Positions 8,358 to 16,954 are shown, numbered from the stretch's first letter. The stretch is DNA of 64,000 nucleotides from Candidatus Diapherotrites archaeon (GCA_040755695.1 JBFMAK010000002.1:205767-269766), one strand, 5' to 3'. Notes: a model not told the origin generated them from the letters alone. Translations and numbers: made by a program.

Positions 8358-8909
8358 TTGAAATTAATTGTTGCCATAAGCGGGGCTTCAGGGGTAGAAT
8401 ATGCAGTTGATTTATTGAAGGCACTGAAAGAGGCAAAAGCTGAAATTCATTTAGTGGTAAGCGAGTGGGCAGAAAAACTGATTGAAGAAGAAACAAATTA
8501 TAATGTCAAAGAAGTAAAAAAGCTTGCAGGATTTGTTTATGAAAACAAGGACATGAGCGCAAGCATTTGCAGCAGCAGTTTTCTTGTTGACGGAATGATA
8601 GTAATCCCTGCAAGCGTTAAAACTGTATCAGAGATTGCAACAGCGCACTGCGGAAACCTTATTTCAAGGGCAGCAGACTCAATGCTCAGGACAAGAAAAA
8701 AACTGATTGTGTGCGTGAGAGAAACTCCATTGAGCGCTCCCACACTGAAAAACCTTTACAGGATTTCCCTGTATGGAGGCATAATTTTCCCTTTGAGCCC
8801 TGCCTTCTACCACAAGCCAAAAAACTTGAAGGGCATAAGGAATTTTATTACAGGAAAAACATTAGATTTAATAGGAATTCCAAACAAGAAATTTAAAAGG
8901 TGGGCATAA
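8358..8909 (+). CDS. ubiX: Flavin prenyltransferase (UbiX)
   Basis: Joins dimethylallyl phosphate to FMN to make the prenylated FMN cofactor of UbiD decarboxylases. The Rossmann-like flavoprotein starts LIVAISGASGVEYA, and contains CSSSFLVDGMIVIPAS, the SRAADSMLRTRKKLIVCVRETPLS region that binds FMN and phosphate, and GGIIFPLSPAFYHKP. It starts with TTG at 8358, and its stop overlaps the ATG of the ubiD-like gene (TAATG). In this pathway it supplies cofactor for the neighbouring anhydromevalonate phosphate decarboxylase. Confidence 0.93.
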   Translation: MKLIVAISGASGVEYAVDLLKALKEAKAEIHLVVSEWAEKLIEEETNYNVKEVKKLAGFVYENKDMSASICSSSFLVDGMIVIPASVKTVSEIATAHCGNLISRAADSMLRTRKKLIVCVRETPLSAPTLKNLYRISLYGGIIFPLSPAFYHKPKNLKGIRNFITGKTLDLIGIPNKKFKRWA

Positions 8910-10210
8910 TGGGATTCAGGGAATACATAAAAAAAATTGAGGGGAAAGGAAAGCTAACCATAATATCAAAGCCTGTTTCAAAAAAACTTGAAGCATCAGC
9001 AATACTGAATGAATTGAACGAAAAGTCTGTCCTATTTGAAAAAATAAAGGAATCACAGTTTAAGGTTGCAGGAAACCTTTTCGGAACAAAAGACGCAATA
9101 GCAGACTATTTTGGAATTAAACCCAATGAATTAATACCAAAAATTATTAATGCAATTGAAAACCCCTCCCTGCCAGAAGTTGCGGAAAAAGCTCCATGCC
9201 AAGAAGAAGAAATTGAAGTGGACTTGGATAAATTGCCAATACTATTCCACTGCGAAAAAGACGGAGGCAACTACATAAGCAGTGGGGTCCTAATAACAAA
9301 AGACAAAGACGGAATCCAAAACGTTGACTTCCACAGGTGCATGCAGATAGCAAAAAACAAGTTTTCTGTTAGGGTTGTAAAGGATAGGCATTTCGACCAA
9401 TTGCTGAAAAAGAATAAAGAACTGCCTGTTGCCGTATGCATAGGGAATGCCCCAAATGTATTGATTGCTGCAGCAATAAGCGTTGAATTAGGAAGGAATG
9501 AACTGGAAATAGCAAACACTTTGGAGCCATTAAAAGTAGTGAAAGCAAAAACTTTTAATGGAACAATTCCAGCAGACTGCGAGTTTGTGCTTGAGGGAAT
9601 TGTAAGGCTTGAAGAGAAAGCAAACGAAGGCCCTTTTGTAGACCTGACAGAAACATATGACATTGTAAGGCAGGAGCCAGTATTTGAAGTAAAAAAAATA
9701 ACGCACAGAAAGGATGCAATCTGGCAGGCGCTTCTTCCAGGAAAACTGGAACACAAAATCTTGATGGGAATGCCCCGCGAGCCAACAATATTCAAGGAAG
9801 TAAACGATGCAGAAATAAAATGCTTGGATGTGAACGTGAACCCGGGAGGCTGCAGCTGGCTGCACGCAATAGTAAAAATAGACAAACAGAAAGAAGAGGA
9901 CGGAAAAAAAGCAGTTGAAGCAGCATTCAAAGGACATAAGAGCTGCAAGCACATATTCATTGTAGACAAAGACATTGACATTTATAATCCATTAGAGGTA
10001 GAGTGGGCAATGGCAACAAGATTCCAGGCAGACACAGATTTCATAATGAAGCCAAGAGAAAAAGGAAGCAGCTTAGACCCAAGCGCTGACCCTGAAACGC
10101 ACTTCACAACAAAATGCGGTTTTGATTTAACAAAGCCTTTAGTGGTAAAAGGAAAGAATTTTGGGAAAGCAGAATTCCCTAAGGTAGAATTAAAGAAGTT
10201 TTTAGAGTGA
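8909..10210 (+). CDS. trans-Anhydromevalonate phosphate decarboxylase (UbiD family)
   Basis: A 433-residue UbiD-type enzyme. Expected features are present: DLDKLPILFHCEKDGGNYISSG, then VDFHRCMQIAKNKFSVRVV, the E-x-P region EGPFVDLTETYD, and NPGGCSWLHAIVKI in the C-terminal half. It uses prenyl-FMN to decarboxylate anhydromevalonate 5-phosphate to isopentenyl phosphate in the archaeal pathway. The generic UbiD fold alone would not give this substrate; the assignment rests on its position between ubiX and the phosphomevalonate dehydratase genes. The ATG at 8909 is preferred over the upstream GTG because it overlaps the ubiX stop. Confidence 0.9.
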   Translation: MGFREYIKKIEGKGKLTIISKPVSKKLEASAILNELNEKSVLFEKIKESQFKVAGNLFGTKDAIADYFGIKPNELIPKIINAIENPSLPEVAEKAPCQEEEIEVDLDKLPILFHCEKDGGNYISSGVLITKDKDGIQNVDFHRCMQIAKNKFSVRVVKDRHFDQLLKKNKELPVAVCIGNAPNVLIAAAISVELGRNELEIANTLEPLKVVKAKTFNGTIPADCEFVLEGIVRLEEKANEGPFVDLTETYDIVRQEPVFEVKKITHRKDAIWQALLPGKLEHKILMGMPREPTIFKEVNDAEIKCLDVNVNPGGCSWLHAIVKIDKQKEEDGKKAVEAAFKGHKSCKHIFIVDKDIDIYNPLEVEWAMATRFQADTDFIMKPREKGSSLDPSADPETHFTTKCGFDLTKPLVVKGKNFGKAEFPKVELKKFLE

Positions 10211-10214
10211 GAGA

Positions 10215-11387
10215 ATGGAGTTAACAAAAGAAGAAAAGGAAATGCTTGAAGGAAAGCAGGGCACAGCAATAAAGAAAAGCATGGGAATATTGGTTGCATT
10301 AGGGGAAATATACGGCGCAAAAAAATTGATTGATGTGAAAAGCGTTCAAATTGCTGGGGTAAGCTATGATAATTTAGGGGACGCGGGACTGGAATTCTTA
10401 GATGAAATGGCAAAAGATGGCAGAGTAAAAGTATTTACCACCCTAAACCCTGCAGGGATGGACTTGGAGAACTGGAAGGCTTTAGGGATAAGCGAAGAAT
10501 TTGCTGCAAAACAGAAAAAAGTAATTGAAGCATTTGCAAAAATGGGGGTTCTTACAACATGCACTTGCACCCCATACTTTGTCGGAAACAAGCCTGGGCT
10601 GGGAAAACATATTGCATGGAGTGAAAGCTCTGCAGTAGCATATGCAAACTCTGTCCTCGGGGCAAGGACAAACAGGGAAGGCGGGCCAAGCGCTCTGGCA
10701 GCTGCATTGACTGGAAAAACACCTGAGTACGGATTGCACTTGGATGAAAACAGGCAACCAAAAATAAGCATTGAAGTTGAAGCAGAATTAAAAGACGTTA
10801 TTGACTTTGGAGCTTTAGGATATGTTATTGGAAAAAAGATTGGAAGCAAAGTGGCTTACATTAAAGGAGTAAAAAAAGCAGATGTAGAGCAACTGAAAAG
10901 TTTTAGTGCAAGCATTGCAACATACGGTGGGGCAGGATTGTTCCACATGCAAGGCATAACCCCTGAAAAAGTAAAAGAACCAGAAGAAAAAATTTCAGTT
11001 AGCCAAGAGGGAATTGAAAAGGCAAAAAATGAAATGAATGATTTAAGTGAAGTAGATTTTATTGCAATAGGGTGCCCGCACTGCAGTTTAGGGGAATTAG
11101 AAAAAATTGCAAAAATGCTTAAAGGAAAGAAAGTGAGGAAGGAAACATGGATTGCAACGGCAAGGCCAATAAAAAAAGAGGCAGAAAAGAAAGGCTATGT
11201 CAAAACAATTGAGGAAGCCGGAGCAAAATTTGCTGCAGACACCTGCTTTGTTGTAGCACCAATAAAAGGAAGGTTTAAGTGCATGGCAACAAACAGCGCA
11301 AAAGGCGTATTCTATGCAAGAGGAAAAAATAACTTTAAGACAGTTTTTGTTCCACTGGAGAAATTGATTGAAATTGCAACGAGCTGA
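10215..11387 (+). CDS. Phosphomevalonate dehydratase large subunit (aconitase X)
   Basis: Dehydrates 5-phosphomevalonate to trans-anhydromevalonate 5-phosphate. The 390-residue aconitase X large subunit has TTCTCTPYFVGNKPG with clustered Cys, AWSESSAVAYANSVLGARTNREGGP, and IGCPHCSLGEL plus ADTCFVVAPI further on, consistent with an iron-sulfur ligand set. It begins 4 nt after the decarboxylase gene and is followed directly by its small subunit. Proline-related aconitase X members exist, but the cluster makes the mevalonate role the clear choice. Confidence 0.93.
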   Translation: MELTKEEKEMLEGKQGTAIKKSMGILVALGEIYGAKKLIDVKSVQIAGVSYDNLGDAGLEFLDEMAKDGRVKVFTTLNPAGMDLENWKALGISEEFAAKQKKVIEAFAKMGVLTTCTCTPYFVGNKPGLGKHIAWSESSAVAYANSVLGARTNREGGPSALAAALTGKTPEYGLHLDENRQPKISIEVEAELKDVIDFGALGYVIGKKIGSKVAYIKGVKKADVEQLKSFSASIATYGGAGLFHMQGITPEKVKEPEEKISVSQEGIEKAKNEMNDLSEVDFIAIGCPHCSLGELEKIAKMLKGKKVRKETWIATARPIKKEAEKKGYVKTIEEAGAKFAADTCFVVAPIKGRFKCMATNSAKGVFYARGKNNFKTVFVPLEKLIEIATS

Positions 11388-11391
11388 GATT

Positions 11392-11784
11392 ATGAAATTG
11401 AGTGGAAGAAAGATTTGCGGCGGAAAAGCAGAAGGAATAGCAATGATTTCAAAGGAGGGGGTTTCCTTTTACGGCGGAGTAGACCCTGACACGGGGATTG
11501 CAACAGAGAAAGGCCATTCGCTTGAAGGCAAAAGCATTGCAGGAAAGATATTGGTTTTCCCGCAAGGAAAGGGAAGCACTGTTGGAAGCTATACCCTTTA
11601 CAGGATGAAGAAAAACGGGAAAGCCCCTGCAGCAATAATAAACAAGGAATGCGAAACAATTGTTGCTGTTGGGGCAATAATATCTGAAATCCCGTGCATT
11701 GACAAGATTGAAATAGAAAAAATAAGAGACGGAATTAAAGTAAAAGTCGACGCAGACAATGGAATCATTGAAGTGAGCGAATGA
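11392..11784 (+). CDS. Phosphomevalonate dehydratase small subunit (aconitase X, DUF126)
   Basis: A 130-residue swivel-domain subunit. It contains GGKAEGIAMISKEGVSFYGGVDPDTG, GHSLEGKSIAGKILVFPQGKGSTVGSY and NKECETIVAVGAI, the family signatures of the aconitase X small chain; the Ser of GKGSTVGSY closes the active site. The ATG at 11392 gives the standard start. The stop overlaps the IPK start by 4 nt, which indicates tight operon organisation. Confidence 0.93.
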   Translation: MKLSGRKICGGKAEGIAMISKEGVSFYGGVDPDTGIATEKGHSLEGKSIAGKILVFPQGKGSTVGSYTLYRMKKNGKAPAAIINKECETIVAVGAIISEIPCIDKIEIEKIRDGIKVKVDADNGIIEVSE

Positions 11785-12575
11785 AGCTAATTATACTGAA
11801 AATTGGGGGTTCAGTCTGCACCTACAAAGAAGAGAATAAGCTAGAGGCAAAAGAAGAGATAATTAAGAGGATTGCCAAGGAAATAAAAGAAGCAGTGAAA
11901 AAAGGAAAATTCAAGCTGATTTTAGTGCATGGGGCAGGGCCTTTCGGGCACACAAATGTTGCAAATTTTGGCATAAATAACGGCGTGTACAGCAAAAAAC
12001 AGAAAGAAGGGCTTGAAAAAACAATAAAGGACTGCAATTTTTTGGGCAGCATTTTTTTGAAAAAATTAAACGAAAAGGGGGTTAGAGCAGTTGGCTTAAA
12101 CCCAAACAAGATTATAGTGCAGGAAGAAAAGAAAATAATTAAATTCAATTTAAGCAAAATTGAGGAAGCCCTTTCAGAAGGAAAAGTGCCAGTGCTCTAC
12201 GGCCAAATGGTTCCGGATACAAAATTGAATGCCAGCGTTGCAAGCGGGGATGCAATAACAAGTTTTCTATCAAAAGAATTCAAGCCAGAAAAAGTGCTGC
12301 TCGGAACAGATGTTAATGGAATTTTTACTGCAGACCCAAAAACAAACCCTAAAGCAAAATTGATTGAAAGGATTGATGAAAAGAATTTTGGTGAAGTGCT
12401 GAAGAAGGTTGAAGAAGCAAAAACAGTTGATGTAACACAAGGAATGAAAGGAAAGCTTACAAAATTAAGGGAACAATTAAAAGGAACAAGAGCAATAATT
12501 TTTAATGCAAACATCAAAGGAAACGTAAAAAAAGCATTGCTCGGAGAAAGAATAGGGACAGAAATAAAATTCTGA
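11781..12575 (+). CDS. Isopentenyl phosphate kinase
   Basis: Converts isopentenyl phosphate to IPP in the last step of the archaeal mevalonate route. It is an amino acid kinase-fold protein with ILKIGGSVCTYKEE at the N-terminus, LVHGAGPFGHTNVANFG containing the family-specific His, PVLYGQMVPD, ASGDAITSFLS and LLGTDVNGIFTADPK. The length of 264 residues is typical. It overlaps the dehydratase small subunit gene and is 11 nt from the isomerase gene. Confidence 0.95.
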   Translation: MKLIILKIGGSVCTYKEENKLEAKEEIIKRIAKEIKEAVKKGKFKLILVHGAGPFGHTNVANFGINNGVYSKKQKEGLEKTIKDCNFLGSIFLKKLNEKGVRAVGLNPNKIIVQEEKKIIKFNLSKIEEALSEGKVPVLYGQMVPDTKLNASVASGDAITSFLSKEFKPEKVLLGTDVNGIFTADPKTNPKAKLIERIDEKNFGEVLKKVEEAKTVDVTQGMKGKLTKLREQLKGTRAIIFNANIKGNVKKALLGERIGTEIKF

Positions 12576-12586
12576 GGCAAAAAAAA

Positions 12587-13633
12587 ATGGAGACAGAAAA
12601 AAGGAAGGCAGAACACATACAGATTGCCCTGACAAAGAATGTGCAGTTCAAGAAGAAGACAACAGAATTTGAAGACATAGAATTAATTTACAGGGCGCTA
12701 CCAGAATCCAATTTAGAGGAAATAGACCTCAAAACAGAATTCCTGGGAAAAAATTTTAAGGCCCCAATAATGATTGCAGGAATGACCGGAGGCATAAAAG
12801 AAGCAGAAAGAATTAATCTGGACATAGCAATAGCATGCCAGGAGACAGGAATAGGAATGGGCCTAGGAAGCATGAGGGCCATGATAGAAGAAAAAAGCCT
12901 TTCCTACACCTACCAAGTAAGAGAAGTTGCACCAGACATATTCTTAGCGGGAAATTTAGGGGTAACACAATTAAAGAAGTTTTCAGTAAAAGAAACAGAA
13001 AAAGCACTGAAAGAAATAAAAGCAGATGCAATAGCAATACACCTGAATCCAGCACAGGAAGCAATGCAGTACGAAGGAAACAAGAACTTTTTAGGGTCAT
13101 TCAAAGCACTAAAAGAATTTGCAGAAAAAACAAAATTCCCTGTATACGCAAAAGAGGTTGGGCATGGAATAAGCTACGAGACAGCGAAATTGCTCGACCA
13201 GACAGCAATAAAAGCAGTGGATGTGGGGGGAGCAGGAGGAACAAGCTGGGTTGCAATAGACTCTCTAAGGGGCTATGAAGAATTAGGCAAAACATACTGG
13301 GACTGGGGAATTCCAACTGCAGTATCAGTAATAGAAACAAGGAAAGCCTTAAGCAAAGAGAAAAAAGTAATAGCAACAGGCGGCATAAGAACAGGCCTTG
13401 ACGCAGTAAAAGCAATAATACTAGGAGCAGACTTGGTGGGAATAGGCCTGCCTGCACTGAAAGCACAAAACGAGAGAGGAAGCAAAGGAGTAAAAGCGCT
13501 TATAGAAAGAATAATAGAAGAAATGAAAATAGGAATGTTCCTTGTTGGAGCAAAAGACTTAGATGAATTGAAAGAAAAAAAATTCATTCTGCTTGGAAAA
13601 ACAAAGGAATGGATTGAACAAAGAAATTTATAA
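12587..13633 (+). CDS. fni: Isopentenyl-diphosphate delta-isomerase, type 2
   Basis: FMN- and NADPH-dependent interconversion of IPP and DMAPP. RKAEHIQIAL begins the protein, followed by APIMIAGMTGG, GMGLGSMRAMIEE, IHLNPAQEAMQ, VGGAGGTSWVAID and ATGGIRTGLDAVKAIILGAD, all characteristic of the type 2 TIM-barrel enzyme. It closes the mevalonate cluster. The DMAPP it makes also feeds the dimethylallyl phosphate needed by UbiX, directly or after dephosphorylation. Confidence 0.96.
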   Translation: METEKRKAEHIQIALTKNVQFKKKTTEFEDIELIYRALPESNLEEIDLKTEFLGKNFKAPIMIAGMTGGIKEAERINLDIAIACQETGIGMGLGSMRAMIEEKSLSYTYQVREVAPDIFLAGNLGVTQLKKFSVKETEKALKEIKADAIAIHLNPAQEAMQYEGNKNFLGSFKALKEFAEKTKFPVYAKEVGHGISYETAKLLDQTAIKAVDVGGAGGTSWVAIDSLRGYEELGKTYWDWGIPTAVSVIETRKALSKEKKVIATGGIRTGLDAVKAIILGADLVGIGLPALKAQNERGSKGVKALIERIIEEMKIGMFLVGAKDLDELKEKKFILLGKTKEWIEQRNL

Positions 13634-13638
13634 TTAAG

Positions 13639-13685
13639 AGTTAACCCCACAGAACGATCAATTTATATTTTTTGTGGGGTTAACT
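13639..13685. promoter_or_regulatory. 13-bp perfect inverted repeat enclosing a TATA-like box
   Basis: AGTTAACCCCACA at 13639-13651 and its exact reverse complement TGTGGGGTTAACT at 13673-13685 flank a 21-nt spacer holding ATTTATATTTTTT. The right arm ends 6 nt before the ATG of the Fic gene. A symmetric site around the TATA element is what an autoregulatory operator would look like. As RNA it could also form a hairpin ending the mevalonate transcript or covering the Fic start region. Both readings are inference. Confidence 0.7.
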
Positions 13686-13691
13686 ATTCTT

Positions 13692-14630
13692 ATGGTTTAT
13701 TTTTCTGTTAAAAAGATAAAGGGCACAAAATACCTTTATGCAGTGCATTCAGTTAGGTTGGGGGGCAATATAGTAAAGCTTAGCAAAAGAGTGAAAACAA
13801 AAGCAGTTACCCCAAAACTCAAGGAATATTTTGAAGAAAAAGAAAAAAAATTAAGGCAAAAGAAGGCGATTGAACAATTTAAAACCGATAGTGTTTTTAC
13901 CAATGAACAAATTGCAAAAGTTGAAAAAACAAAAATTGAGTATAAAAAAATAATTTCAAAGCTAACAAAAAAGCAATTGCAAGACTTGTTCGACAGGTTT
14001 ACGGCAAATTTTACTTACGAATCAAATGCCCTTGAAGGAAATTCTTTAACCTTAAAAGACGTTGCAGTTGTTTTATTCGAAAAAAAAATAATAAAAGGAA
14101 AAGATCTTAGAGAAATCTATGAAACAAGAAACTCAAGAAAAGTTGTAGACTTAATACTCAAAAAAAAGTTTGATGTAAATGAAAAAGACATAATAAAAAT
14201 GCACAAAATACTAGTAAAAGACATGGATACTTCAACAGGTTACAAAAAAATTCCAAATTTTTTGGTTGGAAGAAAAATTGAAACAACCACCCCGGAAAAA
14301 GTCTCTGAAGAAATGAAAAAGCTTATTAAATGGTATAACAATGAAAACAAAATGCATCCACTGAAAAAAGCAGCACATTTTCACGGAAAATTTGAAAGAA
14401 TTCATCCATTTGAAGACGGAAACGGCAGGGTGGGCAGATTCATAATCAATGTAATATTGGTGAAAAATGGTTATGCACCATTAATAATAAGAAAAAGCCA
14501 AAGAATAGCATACCTAAAATGCTTAGAAGACTATGATAATGGTTATACCACAAATTTAGAAAGATTTTTATTGGAAAAATACAAAAAAACATTTGAAAAA
14601 TTCTTCAAAATTTACATAAAATACATATAA
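13692..14630 (+). CDS. Fic-domain protein (putative AMP/nucleotidyl transferase, class II)
   Basis: The catalytic motif HPFEDGNGRVGRF lies near residue 235, with the loop histidine and Gly-Asn-Gly intact. About 120 residues upstream is SNALEGNS, which fits the inhibitory helix motif (S/T)xxxE(G/N) of class II Fic proteins that carry their own brake. An N-terminal ~100-residue helical region precedes it. Fic enzymes usually transfer AMP from ATP onto protein hydroxyls; the target here is unknown. The start is the ATG at 13692. The gene sits behind a perfect inverted repeat, suggesting tight control. Confidence 0.9.
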   Translation: MVYFSVKKIKGTKYLYAVHSVRLGGNIVKLSKRVKTKAVTPKLKEYFEEKEKKLRQKKAIEQFKTDSVFTNEQIAKVEKTKIEYKKIISKLTKKQLQDLFDRFTANFTYESNALEGNSLTLKDVAVVLFEKKIIKGKDLREIYETRNSRKVVDLILKKKFDVNEKDIIKMHKILVKDMDTSTGYKKIPNFLVGRKIETTTPEKVSEEMKKLIKWYNNENKMHPLKKAAHFHGKFERIHPFEDGNGRVGRFIINVILVKNGYAPLIIRKSQRIAYLKCLEDYDNGYTTNLERFLLEKYKKTFEKFFKIYIKYI

Positions 14631-14640
14631 AAATACTGAG

Positions 14641-14651
14641 TTCTACATAAC
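14641..14651 (-). repeat. Dispersed 11-bp motif GTTATGTAGAA, copy 1
   Basis: GTTATGTAGAA on the minus strand, squeezed between the stop of the Fic gene and the stop of the convergent dtdA gene. Identical copies lie at 17312-17322, 17980-17990 and 19368-19378. All four are intergenic and at gene ends. A termination or processing signal, or a recombination-related site given the nearby tyrosine recombinase, are possibilities; nothing decides between them. Confidence 0.5.
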
Positions 14652-15473
14652 TTATAATTCTTTTGTTGTCTTGAAAGGAATGCTTTGCTTTTTTAGAATT
14701 GAAATAATCTTCTGCTTTTCTTGAGCAAGGCCTTTTGCGTCCAGAACTATTTCTTGAACTGGCTTAATAGTGGAAGAAATCATTTTATTTAATACTTCAA
14801 GAGAAAAATTCTGCAGGAAATACTTTGGGATAATGTGAGAGAAAGCGTAATTGGAATTCAACTCCAGTTTAGTGAAGTTTGGGGCATAGTGTGGCCCACC
14901 AATTCCAAGGGATACAATAGAATTCTTTGCTGGAACAGAAGAAGAAATAATTGTTTCTGCTATTGCTTCAGCTGCTTTCTTGTCCTTCCATTGCTCTGGA
15001 GAAGAACCCAATTCAATGAACAAAGTTGGCTTTGAGAGGAAAGGCCCGTGATGACTGCACTCTAAGCAGACTTCATAATCAGATAATTTCTTCTCTTCTT
15101 TTTTCTTGCTTAATTCTAAAAGCAGAGACTTCATTACCGAAGCGTTTGCTGGAACTAATTCGAAATCTTTTCCCCCCAATTCAGCTTTTCCAAAATTGCC
15201 TATGGGATGGACTGTTAGACAGGGTTTGCCTTGTTCAGAGCGGTGCTTGGAAGCAAAAATAAATAAGTCTGAAGAAAGAGAATCAACGTAATCAGCGAAA
15301 ACCTGTTCCCTTTCAATCAAAACCAAATCAAAGTTTTTATAAGAAAGAACTGGGTTTGAATCAAAAATTCTTGGAGTTTCCTTAAAAGAAAAATTTTCTT
15401 TGAGGCAGGAATAAATATTAAGGCCTGCCAAATCAGTTTTAGAGACAATAATTGAAATCGCCATATTATCCAT
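14652..15473 (-). CDS. dtdA: D-aminoacyl-tRNA deacylase, archaeal type (DtdA/DTD2)
   Basis: Removes D-amino acids from mis-charged tRNA. The 273-residue protein has HRSEQGKPCLTVHPIGNFG, ECSHHGPFLSKPTLFIELGSS followed by a Gln-Trp pair, and SLGIGGPHYAPNFT, the conserved blocks of the archaeal/plant DTD2 family. It is transcribed as part of a minus-strand pair, with a winged-helix gene ending only 3 nt upstream of its start codon. Confidence 0.93.
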   Translation of the reverse strand: MDNMAISIIVSKTDLAGLNIYSCLKENFSFKETPRIFDSNPVLSYKNFDLVLIEREQVFADYVDSLSSDLFIFASKHRSEQGKPCLTVHPIGNFGKAELGGKDFELVPANASVMKSLLLELSKKKEEKKLSDYEVCLECSHHGPFLSKPTLFIELGSSPEQWKDKKAAEAIAETIISSSVPAKNSIVSLGIGGPHYAPNFTKLELNSNYAFSHIIPKYFLQNFSLEVLNKMISSTIKPVQEIVLDAKGLAQEKQKIISILKKQSIPFKTTKEL

Positions 15474-15476
15474 TTC

Positions 15477-15956
15477 TTATTTTTTATAAGTTTGAGATAA
15501 TTGAAGAAAGACATCCTCCAAATCTGATAGGTTCTTTGAAATAGGCTTGGAGACGTAATGATTGAATGAAGCCTTGAGGTCAGTCCTCTCAGCAGTAGGG
15601 CAAGGGTTAAAGGAATACCTCTGCTTTTTCCTGAGCAAAAGATCCAAGTCCTTAAGCCTGTTCAAATGATACCTGATCAGTTTTTCTGAGACAAGCTTTC
15701 CGGTTTTATCCTTAATATGCTTCTGCACATCAAGGGTTGAAGGTTCAATTTTCTTTGCCAAAGCCAAATAAAACAACGAATCCAAAACATCTAAAACAGT
15801 TGTCCTGGACTCTTTCTCTGAGAGCAGACCAAAAGAGAGGGCAAACCACCTGAGAAGGGAACGCTTAGTGAGCTTGATGTTTGGGGGAAGGTCCATTACC
15901 CTCAAAGTAAAAGTCTTCCTCACAAGCTCTGATTCAGGCAATTCAGTCCGTTTCAT
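15477..15956 (-). CDS. Winged-helix protein of unknown function
   Basis: A 159-residue protein. The middle contains a segment predicted as a winged helix (STLDVQKHIKDKTGKLVSEKLIRYHLNRLKDLDLLLRKKQRYSF) with a recognition helix and a beta wing. The N-terminal part has a long helix preceded by NIKLTKRSLLRWFALSFGLL. I do not recognise a named family. It lies 3 nt upstream of dtdA on the same strand, so the two are probably one transcript. A regulatory role is inferred from fold only. Confidence 0.6.
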   Translation of the reverse strand: MKRTELPESELVRKTFTLRVMDLPPNIKLTKRSLLRWFALSFGLLSEKESRTTVLDVLDSLFYLALAKKIEPSTLDVQKHIKDKTGKLVSEKLIRYHLNRLKDLDLLLRKKQRYSFNPCPTAERTDLKASFNHYVSKPISKNLSDLEDVFLQLSQTYKK

Positions 15957-16064
15957 TCAATAAAACCTTGAAAAAAGAGTTTTTCCTTTTCCAATAAAAT
16001 TTTCTCCAAAGTTATTATTAAATATTGCTCCTATTTAAAAGAATTTTTGTGCAATAAAATAATT

Positions 16065-16430
16065 ATGACAATACTGATTAATTCACACTTCTTTCCTTTC
16101 AGGCTGGATTTAAGGGAGAGAAAGCCAGTGCAATTGACTGTAGAGCTTGCAAACAAATACAATAAAGCAAAGCTCCTGACAATGGAAATCCTTCTTCCAA
16201 GAAGCCTTGCGTTCGATAAAGCAGGATTAAAGGGAATAGAACAGAGAAAATTTGAGGAAATAGGGGCAAGGAAGACAAAAACATATTACTTTGACATTTA
16301 CCCCAAAACTTTGACTGATGAAGGCGAACACCAGATCAGGATAAAGGTTGCAGAATACATGAATGAGGGGAAAGAACAGAAGTACGTTGCAAAAGAATAC
16401 AAGAAGGATTTAGAGCTGACAGTGAAATAG
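16065..16430 (+). CDS. Small beta-rich protein of unknown function
   Basis: About 121 residues from the ATG at 16065, just after an A/T-rich upstream region. The pattern alternates (RKPVQLTVELANKYNKAKLLTMEILLP, then KTKTYYFDIYPKT, HQIRIKVAEYM), which resembles one Ig-like or CARDB-like beta sandwich domain. No signal peptide or membrane segment is visible, so it may act inside the cell. No specific family is assigned. Confidence 0.6.
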   Translation: MTILINSHFFPFRLDLRERKPVQLTVELANKYNKAKLLTMEILLPRSLAFDKAGLKGIEQRKFEEIGARKTKTYYFDIYPKTLTDEGEHQIRIKVAEYMNEGKEQKYVAKEYKKDLELTVK

Positions 16431-16443
16431 AATCAGGGAAAGA

Positions 16444-16635
16444 TTATTCTTGTATTACTAATTTCTCTTTTTTCATTTCCTTGTGGAATTCTTCCAATTC
16501 GGATTTGCTTAAGCCTAATTTGGATAAATACTCTTCGTGCTCTTTTGGGGACAGCTTCTCATACCATTCCTTCCACGTCTTGTCCTCGGGCTTGCTTATG
16601 ACCTTGCCTTCAACTTGTTTCCTAAGAGAGCGCAT
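16444..16635 (-). CDS. Small charged helical protein, unknown
   Basis: A 63-residue frame rich in Lys and Glu, with SPKEHEEYLSKLGLSKSELEEFHKEMKKE predicted to form helices. It is convergent with the preceding gene, with a 13-nt gap, and has its own AT-rich upstream region. Codon use resembles real genes here. No family is recognised. Confidence 0.45.
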   Translation of the reverse strand: MRSLRKQVEGKVISKPEDKTWKEWYEKLSPKEHEEYLSKLGLSKSELEEFHKEMKKEKLVIQE

Positions 16636-16789
16636 TTCTTTATCACAATTAAATTAAGAAAAAAAAACTTTTAAAAGGCTTTCTGCAAGGCATCCCTTTA
16701 AAAGACAATAAATAACACTAATATTAATGTAGGAAACGATTTCAGCTAATTTTTTATTGCTAAAAAAAAATTAATGGAGTTGATTTGAG

Positions 16790-16954
16790 ATGGCTGTGGA
16801 AGTAACAGAGGAAATGAGGTTAAAGTTACTGCAGGAAGAGTTTGCAATGAGAAAAAAGCAGCCCACGGCATGGACCAAAACAAAATTCAGGCCATTCGCA
16901 AACTTCAACACAAAAAAGAAAAAGAAACCAGAAACAGAAATCAAAACCAATTAA
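16790..16954 (+). CDS. Small basic protein, 54 residues
   Basis: A short open frame starting ATG GCT GTG at 16790 with a GGAG about 13 nt upstream. The product begins AVEVTEEMRLKLLQEEFA, then has KKQPTAWTKTKFRPFANFN and a Lys-rich tail (KKKKKPE). The upstream region 16660-16789 is AT-rich and promoter-like. A nucleic acid-binding role is possible from the basic tail; no family is recognised. Confidence 0.45.
   Translation: MAVEVTEEMRLKLLQEEFAMRKKQPTAWTKTKFRPFANFNTKKKKKPETEIKTN

Noticed and set aside
9271..9981. Minus-strand open frame of ~236 codons opposite the UbiD-type gene
   Set aside because: The plus-strand frame encodes a clear enzyme; the antisense frame is Ser/Phe-rich with no family resemblance.
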